A DNA stretch of 27,098 bases. Origin: a virus. A program made the translations under genes and the position numbers. Under the pieces are notes generated by a model, which worked only from the letters and a program-made list of their open reading frames with translations, had not been told where the DNA came from and made no database searches. The number at the start of each line of letters is the position of its first letter. Position 1 is the stretch's first letter. Below, piece after piece: positions 1 to 8,100 of this stretch. The stretch spans positions 1 through 27,098 of the IMG/VR virus record IMGVR_UViG_3300050821_002455. The stretch is one strand, 5' to 3'.

Positions 1-660
1 TTCAGGACAGATTCCGTTGCGGATGGCGTATAAAGCCCTCCACCAAGGCCGGGAGCGATTGGAAAGCTCTGCCTTGCCGAAGATCGCATCCGAATCTTCG
101 ATGGTAATATGCTCCTTGCGAATCAAGGCCAAAAGGACTGCTCTCCAGCCTCTTTTTTGCTCCGAGGCCATGACGCCGTGAGCATCTGTCCTGAATTGGC
201 TCCATTCCGGTGCCGACCCATTCATAATCGACACGCCAGAGTACCTAGGAAGCCCGGAGACGACGAATCCCAGGCCTCTTAGCCCCAAGTACGAGTGTGC
301 TGCTAAAAACGCGTCTGGGCGGATTAGTTGGAGTTTTGTAAGAAAGTCGCCCATCCAAAGAATGCGCCCCGGATGCCAGTCCAGAAGGTCGGCCTGAAAC
401 GGTAATCTTTGCTTCCTGACGGCAGTACAATTCGTCTCTTTCCATTCTTGAGTAAGTTCGTCTGCCGAGGATGAAGTTTTCAGATTCGCAACGCGGTCTT
501 CTAACTCTTCAACCCGTTTTGCAAGTTCTGGGCCTAACTGCTCTTCGCTCTGGATCGGCTCGTTATCCTCAAAGCCGTGCGTGGGTTGAGAATCGTCAAC
601 GCAAATCGCCCCTCTTGCCTTAGCCGCGGCGATGTATTCCTGTACGCTTTGATTACTCAC
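1..660 (-). CDS. Unknown phage protein, C-terminus cut by window edge
   Basis: This open frame begins at a GTG (658-660) and stays open for 220 codons to the left edge, so the C-terminus is missing. A GAGG Shine-Dalgarno sequence lies about 9 nt upstream of the GTG. The first 80 residues are acidic and hydrophilic, with a probable short coiled coil (ELAKRVEELEDRVANLK). The later part is richer in Trp and hydrophobic residues (LLDWHPGRILWMGDFL, then KRGWRAVLLALIRKE and RPWWRALYAIRNG). The last stretch resembles the C-terminal part of unnamed phage proteins found after virion genes, but I cannot assign a function. Its start overlaps the end of the 23-codon ORF upstream by 8 nt, which suggests translational coupling at the tail of the structural operon. 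That it is coding is fairly sure; its role is unknown. Confidence 0.7.
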   Translation of the reverse strand, partial: MSNQSVQEYIAAAKARGAICVDDSQPTHGFEDNEPIQSEEQLGPELAKRVEELEDRVANLKTSSSADELTQEWKETNCTAVRKQRLPFQADLLDWHPGRILWMGDFLTKLQLIRPDAFLAAHSYLGLRGLGFVVSGLPRYSGVSIMNGSAPEWSQFRTDAHGVMASEQKRGWRAVLLALIRKEHITIEDSDAIFGKAELSNRSRPWWRALYAIRNGICPE

Positions 661-724
661 GATTCAAATCCTCGCAAAGTCCGGCGAAAATGAACAACGC
701 AACCCCAACGAAGAACATAATCAT
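653..724 (-). CDS. Micro-ORF, 23-aa hydrophobic single-pass peptide
   Basis: The ATG (722-724) overlaps the TGA of the 440-aa gene as ATGA. The stop overlaps the GTG start of the next gene (GTGAGTAA), so the ORF bridges two genes exactly as real overlapping phage genes do. The peptide MIMFFVGVALFIFAGLCEDL is a hydrophobic helix of about 16 residues followed by a short acidic tail, fitting a single membrane span. The nearest SD-like sequence (GGAAGGAG) is about 13 nt upstream, which is longer than ideal, so coupling may matter. It could be a tiny membrane effector (for example holin- or spanin-accessory-like) or only a coupling ORF. No homology can be claimed at this length. Confidence 0.4.
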   Translation of the reverse strand: MIMFFVGVALFIFAGLCEDLNRE

Positions 725-2043
725 TGAATTGCCGACGCTCCTTCCAAAACCTTCCTACCTGCGCCCGTCAGCAACAATCCTCCGCCCACCCATTTGGCGA
801 TCTTTTGCATCTTTACCGCATGAACGCCTTCCCTCTGGGCTGCGTACAGGTTATCGAGCAGTGCTTTAGCCCCATCTTTACCGAAGGCTTGCTCCAGTCT
901 GGGAGCGCCGTACTTTTCGCTGTCTTGCAGCTTCTGGAAGGCCTTAATGGCGGAATCGACATTGAGCGCTTCTGGGGTTCCGTGGGCAGAGTTGCCAGTA
1001 ATAATGCTGGGGTTCTTGAAGACTTTGGATTCTACATCTGACAAGGCAGACATTCTCTTGAAGTGGCTATCAGCTTCATCTAGAACGCTGGGGTCAACAT
1101 CACCTTCCGTGGCCTTTTGTTTCGCGACCTCGATAGCCTTTTCAATATCATCCCGATCTCCAGTAGCTTTTGCCACTTCGGTATCATCCACCGCTTTCCT
1201 GAGGGCGCGGTTTGCATTCTTTAGTCTGGTTCCGAGAGCTTTGAAATCAGCGCCGGAAGCATCGTCGATCTGCTTGTAAAGTTCATCAGCCTTGTTCTCG
1301 CTAGCCTCGATAGGCTTGGCGAGCGTTTCTCTCAGACTAGAGGGGGATGCCTCGGCTATACCAGATTCGACTTGGGCTGCACGACCACCTTCCCGCAGAG
1401 CTTCCTTCGCAGGCTCTTGTGCAACTTTTGCGCCTTTGACTACTTGCTTAACCGTATTGCCTACCGCTTCCCCAGCGGCTTTTACTCCCTGTCCGGCTGC
1501 TTCGGTAGCCTCGCCTGCCAATTCCGCTCCGGCCTCGCCTGCTTCCGGGGCCACGAAGGCAGCAGGCATGGTTGCAGCCTGCAATCCCCCGCCTACCACG
1601 TCCTTCAGGCCTTGCATTGTCTTGCCTTGTGGCCCTCCCATCACTTCTGGAGTTAGTTCACTAGTGCCTTTCGCCATCTTCAGCAAACCGAGAGGCAGCG
1701 AAGCCATAAAGTCGCCTACGGCTTCAGGATGGCCGTTGTATACTCCGTGAGCGCCCATTTTCTTGAGGACTGTGCCGATGCCTGTCTCGTCTGTGCCATA
1801 TTTCAGGTCATTTGATACATTTTCGGCCCAGCGGCCAAATTTCCCAATGAAGGTAGTCGGTTCCTTAACTGCGCTGATTGTGGCCTGGGGGGTAGGGGCT
1901 TGGCCGCCTACCTGTGCGCCTTGAGGGATTGGGGTGCCCCCAGAAGTAGCCCCTTGCGGCGCGTTAGGGCCTGCTGGAGAGGCAATCGGCCCCGGACTGC
2001 CTATCTGGGCACCCTGCGGGATTGGAACGGCTGTAGTGGCCAT
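721..2043 (-). CDS. Ala/Gly-rich virion protein, candidate ejection protein
   Basis: The 440-aa protein starts at an ATG directly abutting the stop of the upstream 587-aa gene, with AAGG about 10 nt before it. Residues 1-55 are Pro/Gly/Gln-rich and repeat PIPQGAQ (residues 7-13 and 38-44) with a weaker copy near 27-32. Residues about 150-206 form an Ala/Gly/Glu-rich amphipathic stretch. A long charged helical segment follows (about 225-400). A short hydrophobic segment (WVGGGLLLTGAG) lies near the C-terminus. This mix of low-complexity N-terminus, amphipathic helices and a membrane-prone tail is typical of podovirus internal or ejection proteins that enter the host envelope with the DNA. Position after the nozzle and lysozyme-like genes supports that reading. 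The function is inferred from composition and place, not from a recognised domain. Confidence 0.55.
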   Translation of the reverse strand: MATTAVPIPQGAQIGSPGPIASPAGPNAPQGATSGGTPIPQGAQVGGQAPTPQATISAVKEPTTFIGKFGRWAENVSNDLKYGTDETGIGTVLKKMGAHGVYNGHPEAVGDFMASLPLGLLKMAKGTSELTPEVMGGPQGKTMQGLKDVVGGGLQAATMPAAFVAPEAGEAGAELAGEATEAAGQGVKAAGEAVGNTVKQVVKGAKVAQEPAKEALREGGRAAQVESGIAEASPSSLRETLAKPIEASENKADELYKQIDDASGADFKALGTRLKNANRALRKAVDDTEVAKATGDRDDIEKAIEVAKQKATEGDVDPSVLDEADSHFKRMSALSDVESKVFKNPSIITGNSAHGTPEALNVDSAIKAFQKLQDSEKYGAPRLEQAFGKDGAKALLDNLYAAQREGVHAVKMQKIAKWVGGGLLLTGAGRKVLEGASAIQ

Positions 2044-3807
2044 TTACGGCTGCCCTTGGACGGGTGTCATGGTTTTACCGTCAACCGTGTGGCCTACAAG
2101 TTGCCCGTTGACGTACACGGGCTGCGGAGAGGGCTGGGCAGCACCATATTGCTTAACTAGATACCTGTTGTTCCCGACCAAAGCGTTCTTTCTGGCCGCG
2201 ATGTCATTTTGCATGATGCCGATCGCACCGGCAATCTGACCTTTGGAATAACTAGCCTTCAGGATGTCCAACGCTTGCTGTCGGCCAGTATCTGATCCGA
2301 TGCCGCCGCCCATTACCTTCGAATATTCATCCGCAAGTCCGAGCATGGCTGTATGGAAGTTGGTAGCCTCCTTGGAGCCGAATTCCGTGGCGCTAGCATT
2401 GAATACCTTATTGAGCGTGGAGGAATTTAACTGCGGCAAGGCTGTTGCTGCACCTTTGGCGATATCAATAGCCCCGCCAGGTTCGGTCATACCCTGGATC
2501 ATCTTCAGCGTGTTCTGATTTGTTGAGGTTGTCGCATACTTGTAATCAGATTGGGCTTGGGCTAGATCGAAGGGCTTGCCGTACTTTTCCAAAGAATACT
2601 GGCTAGCTTGCTGGATTTTGGCGTTGTAATCTGTGGTTCTCTTAGAAAGCTGAGTCGGGTCCATATTGCCTTCAACCAGCGCAACAGGGATTGAGGCAGG
2701 ATTCCAACTTCCGTCCTCGTTTTTGGCCATGCCGCCTTCGAGGTTCTTGGCTTGGGCAAGTCTTAATTTCTGCTCCGCGTAGGCACTCGCGGCTTCTGCA
2801 ATGTCCTTCTGTCCAGCCTGCTTCTGTTCGGTGATCTTGGCCTGACTTTCCTGTGCAGAATTGTAGGCTCCCAGTGAAGTCCCATTGAACTGCTGATATT
2901 TGTCCCAGGTCATTGTGGGATCGGCGGCATGGGATATCAGCGTCAATTGCCCCGGCTTCTTAGGGTCTGGAGCGACTTCGTAGATCGTGTGCCCGTCACC
3001 GATAGGCTGTTCTCCTGCCCCTTTGGGCACTTCTACGGCGTCAAATCCGCCTTTTGGACTCTGGATCAGCCTGATATTGTTCTTTGCCAGATCAACCGCA
3101 TATTGCTTGGAAAGTTGCGGGCCAACTGTTTCCAGATGCTTGTTGATCTCGTCATTAGAGTCGAAATGTTGGAGCAGCTTGGCTCCGGGAGCGTTTAGAA
3201 GCTCCTGCATTGAATTGGCTAAGGCGGTTTGGTGCTCATCCAAAGCCATGCCTTGAGCCTTTAGGTCCAAAGCGTTTCGAGCCTGCTCCTGTGACATTTT
3301 GGCAAGATTGGCCTGAACCATCTGCTTCTGCTGTGCCGCCTCATTCGTTGCCCGCACGTTCTGTGACTGGGCAAGAAGGTTCTTCTGCTGAATCTGCTGT
3401 TGCTCTTGTCCAGCCTGTAATCCTAATGCTGCCGCCTGCCCAACCGCGCCCGGACCGTGAGCACCAGCCCCGGCCGCTGCCCCTACTAATCCCCTACCCA
3501 CAGCTCCCACCACTCGCTGCGCACCACTTACCGGTACGCGCTCAATGGCTCCCGTGGTTGGATTAACTCTTTGCTCTGTGCTGGGTGCTATCGCTTCGCC
3601 TACCGCGTGCAGCAGTCTTGCTAGGAAGCTGCCGTGGTCGGAATCTTCGTGCGGAGGAGCTTGTGGCTGCTGTGGCGGGGCTTGAGGAATTGCCGGAGGC
3701 GGAGGCGTAGCTTGGCCTGCCAAGGCATCCATTGGGCTGGGGAGAGCCGTAGAGTCAGGCGGAGGCGGTGTTTGCGGTGTCGGTTCTGCTACTGCTGTAT
3801 CCGGCAT
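2044..3807 (-). CDS. Large virion protein with Pro-rich N-terminus and coiled coil
   Basis: A 587-aa protein. Residues 1-60 are extremely Pro-rich (PPPP tracts). Residues about 65-135 are Gly/Ala-rich with amphipathic and hydrophobic segments (RVVGAVGRGLVGAAAGAGA). Residues about 135-215 are Gln/Ala-rich, heptad-like coiled coil. The rest is a mixed alpha/beta region without a domain I recognise. The ATG at 3807 lies 53 nt inside the end of the upstream 149-aa gene. A later ATG (codon 26) is possible, but the Pro-rich tract runs through both sides of it and only a weak GAAG precedes either. Together with its neighbours (149, 225 and 440 aa) it forms a block downstream of the nozzle gene where podoviruses usually encode internal/ejection proteins. 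I infer such a role; no enzyme motif is seen. Confidence 0.6.
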   Translation of the reverse strand: MPDTAVAEPTPQTPPPPDSTALPSPMDALAGQATPPPPAIPQAPPQQPQAPPHEDSDHGSFLARLLHAVGEAIAPSTEQRVNPTTGAIERVPVSGAQRVVGAVGRGLVGAAAGAGAHGPGAVGQAAALGLQAGQEQQQIQQKNLLAQSQNVRATNEAAQQKQMVQANLAKMSQEQARNALDLKAQGMALDEHQTALANSMQELLNAPGAKLLQHFDSNDEINKHLETVGPQLSKQYAVDLAKNNIRLIQSPKGGFDAVEVPKGAGEQPIGDGHTIYEVAPDPKKPGQLTLISHAADPTMTWDKYQQFNGTSLGAYNSAQESQAKITEQKQAGQKDIAEAASAYAEQKLRLAQAKNLEGGMAKNEDGSWNPASIPVALVEGNMDPTQLSKRTTDYNAKIQQASQYSLEKYGKPFDLAQAQSDYKYATTSTNQNTLKMIQGMTEPGGAIDIAKGAATALPQLNSSTLNKVFNASATEFGSKEATNFHTAMLGLADEYSKVMGGGIGSDTGRQQALDILKASYSKGQIAGAIGIMQNDIAARKNALVGNNRYLVKQYGAAQPSPQPVYVNGQLVGHTVDGKTMTPVQGQP

Positions 3808-4204
3808 TGGGTTGTATTTCTTCGATAAAGAAGTTCAACTTCGTCAATTCAGTGATGGCGCTGTCTCCCAAGGCATCCTTCAGGAAATCTGTAATGCGCC
3901 GCACATTCACGTACTTGAAAGTTTTAGTCAAATCCATCAGCGAGGAATTCGGCGTTAGAATGCCGTCGTAGCCTCTTGCTTTAGTGTGGCCTCCACACTT
4001 GGCTTCAAGGTTGTTAATCAGCACTTGCCAGCCTGCCTGAAAGTTGGGGAATGTTCTCAGCCCTGCCTTGTTTACTGCTTGCCCGGAAGTGAAAATGTAA
4101 CTTCGCAACAATCCCGGATTCAGAGTTTCAAAGGCTTCACTGCCTGGTTCAAAGGCTTCGTGCTCACGCGCAATCGCCATGGCTAATGCTTCTATACGAC
4201 GCAC
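3755..4204 (-). CDS. Lysozyme-like virion protein (NNPGN[L/I]R-related domain)
   Basis: A 149-aa protein from a GTG start 2 nt after the upstream TAA. The first 60 residues follow the plan of small phage lysozyme/transglycosylase-like domains: an amphipathic helix IEALAMAIAREHEAFEPGS, a loop with LNPGLLRS in place of the usual NNPGNLR, then a FPNFQAGWQVLINNL helix (compare 'F.d.e.GW.AL...l'). Such domains occur in virion-associated proteins that open peptidoglycan during DNA entry. The C-terminal half has a conserved-looking ILTPNSSLMDLTKTF segment, which in relatives contacts the cell-wall substrate or packs the fold. Two Glu residues (REHE) sit where the catalytic acid is expected, but the canonical N-N pair is missing, so activity is uncertain. 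The C-terminus overlaps the next gene by 53 nt, more than any other pair here. Confidence 0.55.
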   Translation of the reverse strand: MRRIEALAMAIAREHEAFEPGSEAFETLNPGLLRSYIFTSGQAVNKAGLRTFPNFQAGWQVLINNLEAKCGGHTKARGYDGILTPNSSLMDLTKTFKYVNVRRITDFLKDALGDSAITELTKLNFFIEEIQPNAGYSSSRTDTANTASA

Positions 4205-4206
4205 TT

Positions 4207-4884
4207 TTATTCGCCCACAATCTTCCCAAGACTTCCGCCGCCGAGAGCGCCACCAGCAGCGCCTAATGCACCAGCGGCAAGCTGCATCCAGCTTTGATTG
4301 GCTTGGGTTACTTCGTTGGCCGTAGTCGCGGCAGAACTTCCTGCTCCTGTCGCCGCCCCTGCTTGCCCTTCGGGGTTATACTGTGCAGCCACGCCAGCGA
4401 GTTCGTTCGCGGCAAATTGGTAATTGGAAAGCCCCTGCGCCCAGTTTTGCTGCTCGATTCCCAGTTGTTCGCCAGACTGCTGCTGGGCTGCGGATTCTGC
4501 TAACTGTGCGCGTTGTTCACTGGCAGCCCCAGAAGGTACAAAGGAATTGCCGCCGCCTTGTGCGCCTTGCTCCAAGGCGAGGGCTTTTTGTGCAGCGGAA
4601 TAATTCTGTCCGACTCCAGTTGTGGCCTCAGATTGTAGGGACTGCAACTCGGCAGGACTATAGCCCTGCTGGTCAGGTCCGGCCGCCAAAATGGGATTGA
4701 AAGATTTGGTCAACTCTTGGAGAATTTGCTGGTTCTCAGAATACTGCTGGGCGTAATTTGCCGTGAGTTGGTTATAGAACTGTATTTGACTGTTCTGGAG
4801 TCCCACTTGGGCGCTCGATGCCCCACAGCCGCCCGAAACACCACGCCCTTCGCGCAAATAGCGTTCTATTGTGTCTGACCACAT
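4207..4884 (-). CDS. Gln/Ala-rich internal virion protein
   Basis: A 225-aa protein, ATG start 4 nt after the stop of the 87-aa gene. It is rich in Gln, Ala, Ser and Gly. It has a long helical, heptad-prone segment (about 30-65; NYAQQYSENQQILQELT), a Gly/Gln linker (about 105-125), a second helical stretch, and an Ala/Gly hydrophobic C-terminus (LAAGALGAAGGALGG). This composition and size resemble small internal virion/ejection proteins of podoviruses (T7 gp14-like position after the tail tube proteins), but that is an analogy from place and composition only. The N-terminus carries GGCGASS around residue 20, which is not a proper lipobox because no hydrophobic signal precedes it. Confidence 0.5.
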   Translation of the reverse strand: MWSDTIERYLREGRGVSGGCGASSAQVGLQNSQIQFYNQLTANYAQQYSENQQILQELTKSFNPILAAGPDQQGYSPAELQSLQSEATTGVGQNYSAAQKALALEQGAQGGGNSFVPSGAASEQRAQLAESAAQQQSGEQLGIEQQNWAQGLSNYQFAANELAGVAAQYNPEGQAGAATGAGSSAATTANEVTQANQSWMQLAAGALGAAGGALGGGSLGKIVGE

Positions 4885-4888
4885 AAGA

Positions 4889-5152
4889 TTAACTCGTTGG
4901 GTACTTTGGTGGTATCACTCGACTCGTGCCCACCCCCGGCTTGTTCAATTGCCGCAGATTGTCGGGGTTCACGTTATTGATTGGAGGCAATGGGCATCTC
5001 AATCCCGGCGTAGGTTTGTATAGCGTGTTTACTGGCGTTGGCACGGCGTGGGCTGCATCAACCAAAGGCTGCAAAGAGGAAAGCGGTTGGGTGTCGGCCC
5101 ATTGCTTTGGCGTGCCATCTTCGTTTGTTGGAGGCGTCAATCTGATTGGCAT
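4889..5152 (-). CDS. Small Pro-rich protein of unknown function
   Basis: An 87-aa, Pro-rich protein. I place the start at the ATG (5150-5152) because a GGAAGG lies 6 nt before it. The GTG one codon upstream, which overlaps the nozzle gene stop as TAGTG, is less well placed. The sequence is mostly extended (PTPVNTLYKPTPGLRCPLPP) with an RQLNKPG motif near the end, and lacks membrane or enzymatic signatures. Its place between the nozzle protein and the internal virion proteins suggests a minor virion component or tail plug. No family is recognised. Confidence 0.5.
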   Translation of the reverse strand: MPIRLTPPTNEDGTPKQWADTQPLSSLQPLVDAAHAVPTPVNTLYKPTPGLRCPLPPINNVNPDNLRQLNKPGVGTSRVIPPKYPTS

Positions 5153-5154
5153 CA

Positions 5155-8100
5155 CTAACCTTCCGTATGGACCGACCCAAAGAGCGAGTATGTCAAAAGT
5201 TCGTTAGCCTGGTTCTCTTCCGGCCACGCGAAGTTCAGCATGAGGTGCCGCATCCACGCCGGAGTTTCCAGTTGGTCAAAGTACCAGCGGTCAGCATAGA
5301 GGCTTTGACTGCTTTCCAGGTAAGGAGGATCGTTTACTTTGATTTGCAGGTTCTCAAATGTCCCACTGATTTCGTCTGCCAGAATCCCGATTGTTGGACG
5401 ACTGCCAACTGCCGTGCATTCTGAGGTTACGGAGACAACTTCTGCGCACTGGTTGGGTTGGGCCAGAACTATACTTCCTATAATCGTGTTTGCCGGAAAT
5501 GGTGTGCCGTTGTCCGCATTCGTAGTCAAATCCCTGAACAAGATTGGGCCACTCATTGCAGGGCCGATTAGCAACTGCCGGACTCCTGGCGAAGTCTCGA
5601 CCGACTTAACGCACTTGCATCCACCCACGATGTTAGCTTTCGTACACCACGCATAACCCGTTTCTGGAGGCGACAAGAGAGCGAGTCTATACCAACCTGT
5701 AGAGCCGTCCGCCACGTAAAATCCCTGATCTATGCCAAATGAATGCCATGTCACATAAGAGCCGGGAGCACTAAAGGCTTGGAGTAAATTTGCAATGGGA
5801 ATTCCTGTGTACTGCACTCCGGAGGCGGGGTCTTGTATCTCGTTTGTGGAGTCACTGGCGAAGATGAATGGCGTGCTGCCATTAACCGCGAATGCGTTCG
5901 GAGAGAGAATCCCGGTCTGATCGAGAAACAATATCGGGGCAAGCGGATTCCCGTTGTTATCTAGCCCAGAACTTAGCCAGATTGAGGAATTCGTGTAGAT
6001 AAACAGCCCCGCCGCTGAAGGCCAATTCACTACAGGCGTAGACGGCATCTGGAAGAAATTCTCGGCAGACCATGAATCCACTCCCACGCCAACTTCTTCT
6101 CCTGAAGTCTGGGAATAGACTACAAACTCATCCGAGATGCCAAAGATTCTTCCGAGATGGTAAGTCAGGCCAATAAGATTTGTGGGCGGAGGGGCGTTTG
6201 TGCCTGTCAAGTCTGGAGAAATCAATTCATTCAGAATGCTCAATGGATTTGGGGGGTCTGGAGAAGTATCAACATAAGACCAACTGCCTCCATTGGCAGG
6301 CGCGGGAATAGAAGTCAATCGAAAAGGAACTGAACTGCCCTGCACGGAGCGGTAGATGTTGATGATATCCGAAAAGTCTGTGGCCCACTTCGGATCGCCA
6401 TTGCCACTAATTGAGATTGCTGAATTTGCAGCTTCCAGTATGGGCACGGAAAGAGGGGACGCGGTGCCTTCGTGATTCGTGATGCTATCCCCAAAACTAT
6501 AGGCGTAGACCCATGTTCCTGTGTTTGCAACTCCTGCCGGACCTCCATTGGTCCACTGCAATCCGCTGGTTTCCGTTGTAATCAAACCTGCCTGCTCGAC
6601 GCTGCTTGCCGTGGCCCAAGTAGGAGGAGTTGATGCGCTCGCGCCTGCAACGCTGACGGCCTGAATGAATCCTGACCCACCGCCCGGACTCACCGCATCG
6701 TCAATGCTTGAAATGTTCGTTACAATCTGGCTGTCTCCTACATTCCCAGCAGTGTTATAGGTTGGCGATGCACTTCCAGAACTGGTGCGCGTGATTTGAT
6801 AACCAGCATTGGTCCAGATTACGTTCCCGTCTGTCGTGGTTCCCCCTAAACCACTGGCCCACGCAATGCTCGCTGTCGCGGTAGATGAACTGGTTCCTGC
6901 CGTGGTGCAGACGAAAAACAAGAAATTTGTGATGTATTTGTACCCATAAACGGGAATATTGCCAGGCGTGCCGCCGCCATCAATCGGGCTACGAGTGCCG
7001 CCCTCATATCCGATGATGTATTTGGTCTGCGTAGTCACGGTCACGGCAATCCATTGCCCCACCGTGTAAACGGAAGAGGTTGCTCTGGTTCCCGTCCCTT
7101 GGCATGTCCACGTTGCCGACCCATCTGTGGTCGTGTGCCCAACAACCGTGGAAAATGAAGGCACGCTGCTGTGGGTTGTCCCAACGACCGTCAATAGTTG
7201 GATGTTTCCATTTGGATCGAGAATGATGGCGTTATTCGTTATCCCGGGAACTGCCGGCCACCAGTAAGTGCTCGCTACCCAAGCATTTCCCAGGGGGGCA
7301 AAAACATTAGATACCGAAGGCGCGACCGTGGCGGCAGGGATACCCCAATCTCTTACCGAATAGCCTTTGAATACCCAAGCGACACTGCCATCAAGAATGA
7401 CAGTAGTTGTTTGAACCAATGTCGCGTTCCCTGTATCGGCAGTCGCCGAATAGGCCGGATGAGAAAAAAACGCTTTGAAGCTATTGGCTGATAAGACTTG
7501 ATGAATAGTCAGCGTATTTCCGTTGAACCAAGTCGCGTACACCAAATTCGACATTACATAGGCTTGTCCTACAGCGAGGGCGGGCGAGGGACTTCCAGAA
7601 ACATTGATCACCGCACCCGCCGTACCAAAGCCTCCCACAATCGAAGTTGAGACCACATTGAGAATATCTGAGCCGGGAGCAAAATTTGGCAAGGTGCTCC
7701 CAGAAGTTCCGGACTGGGACGAATTAAAGACCACGCCAGTATCGTCATCCGTACCGTAATTGGGCACACTGTAAGACGCAGTAAAACTATTAACGCCTAT
7801 TGTCGCAACGGTGACCGTAATGCCGTTCAACGAGGGGTTGCTCGTCATACCCACAAATGTCCATTGATCCCCTACGTTTACTGTCGCTCCGCCCGAATAA
7901 ACCACGGTGAGCACATCTGAAGCTACAGAGGTGGAAACTACCTGAAGGCTGAGGCCCTGCGACTGCCAGATATTGCCTGACGGGTCCAGAATGCAGTCGC
8001 CGAGAGCATAGACTTGATTCGCAACCCAAGCGGGAAACCACAGCCATTGCTTGGTATCAACTCCATCGCCCATGTAGAGCGTGTTGCCAACAGATTGAAA

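Larger units (their letters stand above)
7360..8007 (-). repeat. Module A copy 1, split by two module B insertions
   Basis: Residues 172-387 of the 1121-aa protein. Pieces of one module A repeat are seen in order: DPSGNIWQSQG (about 179-189), SQSGTSGSTLPNFAPG (about 268-283) and VILDGSVAWVFKGY (about 374-387). They align with uninterrupted copy 2, whose corresponding segments are contiguous. The material between the pieces is modules B1 and B2. Confidence 0.6.

Noticed and set aside
2-445. Two minus-strand frames (67 and 66 codons) near the left edge
   Set aside because: Both are out of frame with the GTG-started gene that covers 1-660 without a stop and has better composition and an SD.
1292-1750. 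152-codon plus-strand frame opposite the 440-aa gene
   Set aside because: Shadow of the Ala/Gly-rich gene on the other strand; composition (Pro/Ser/Ala repeats) mirrors it, and no SD is present.
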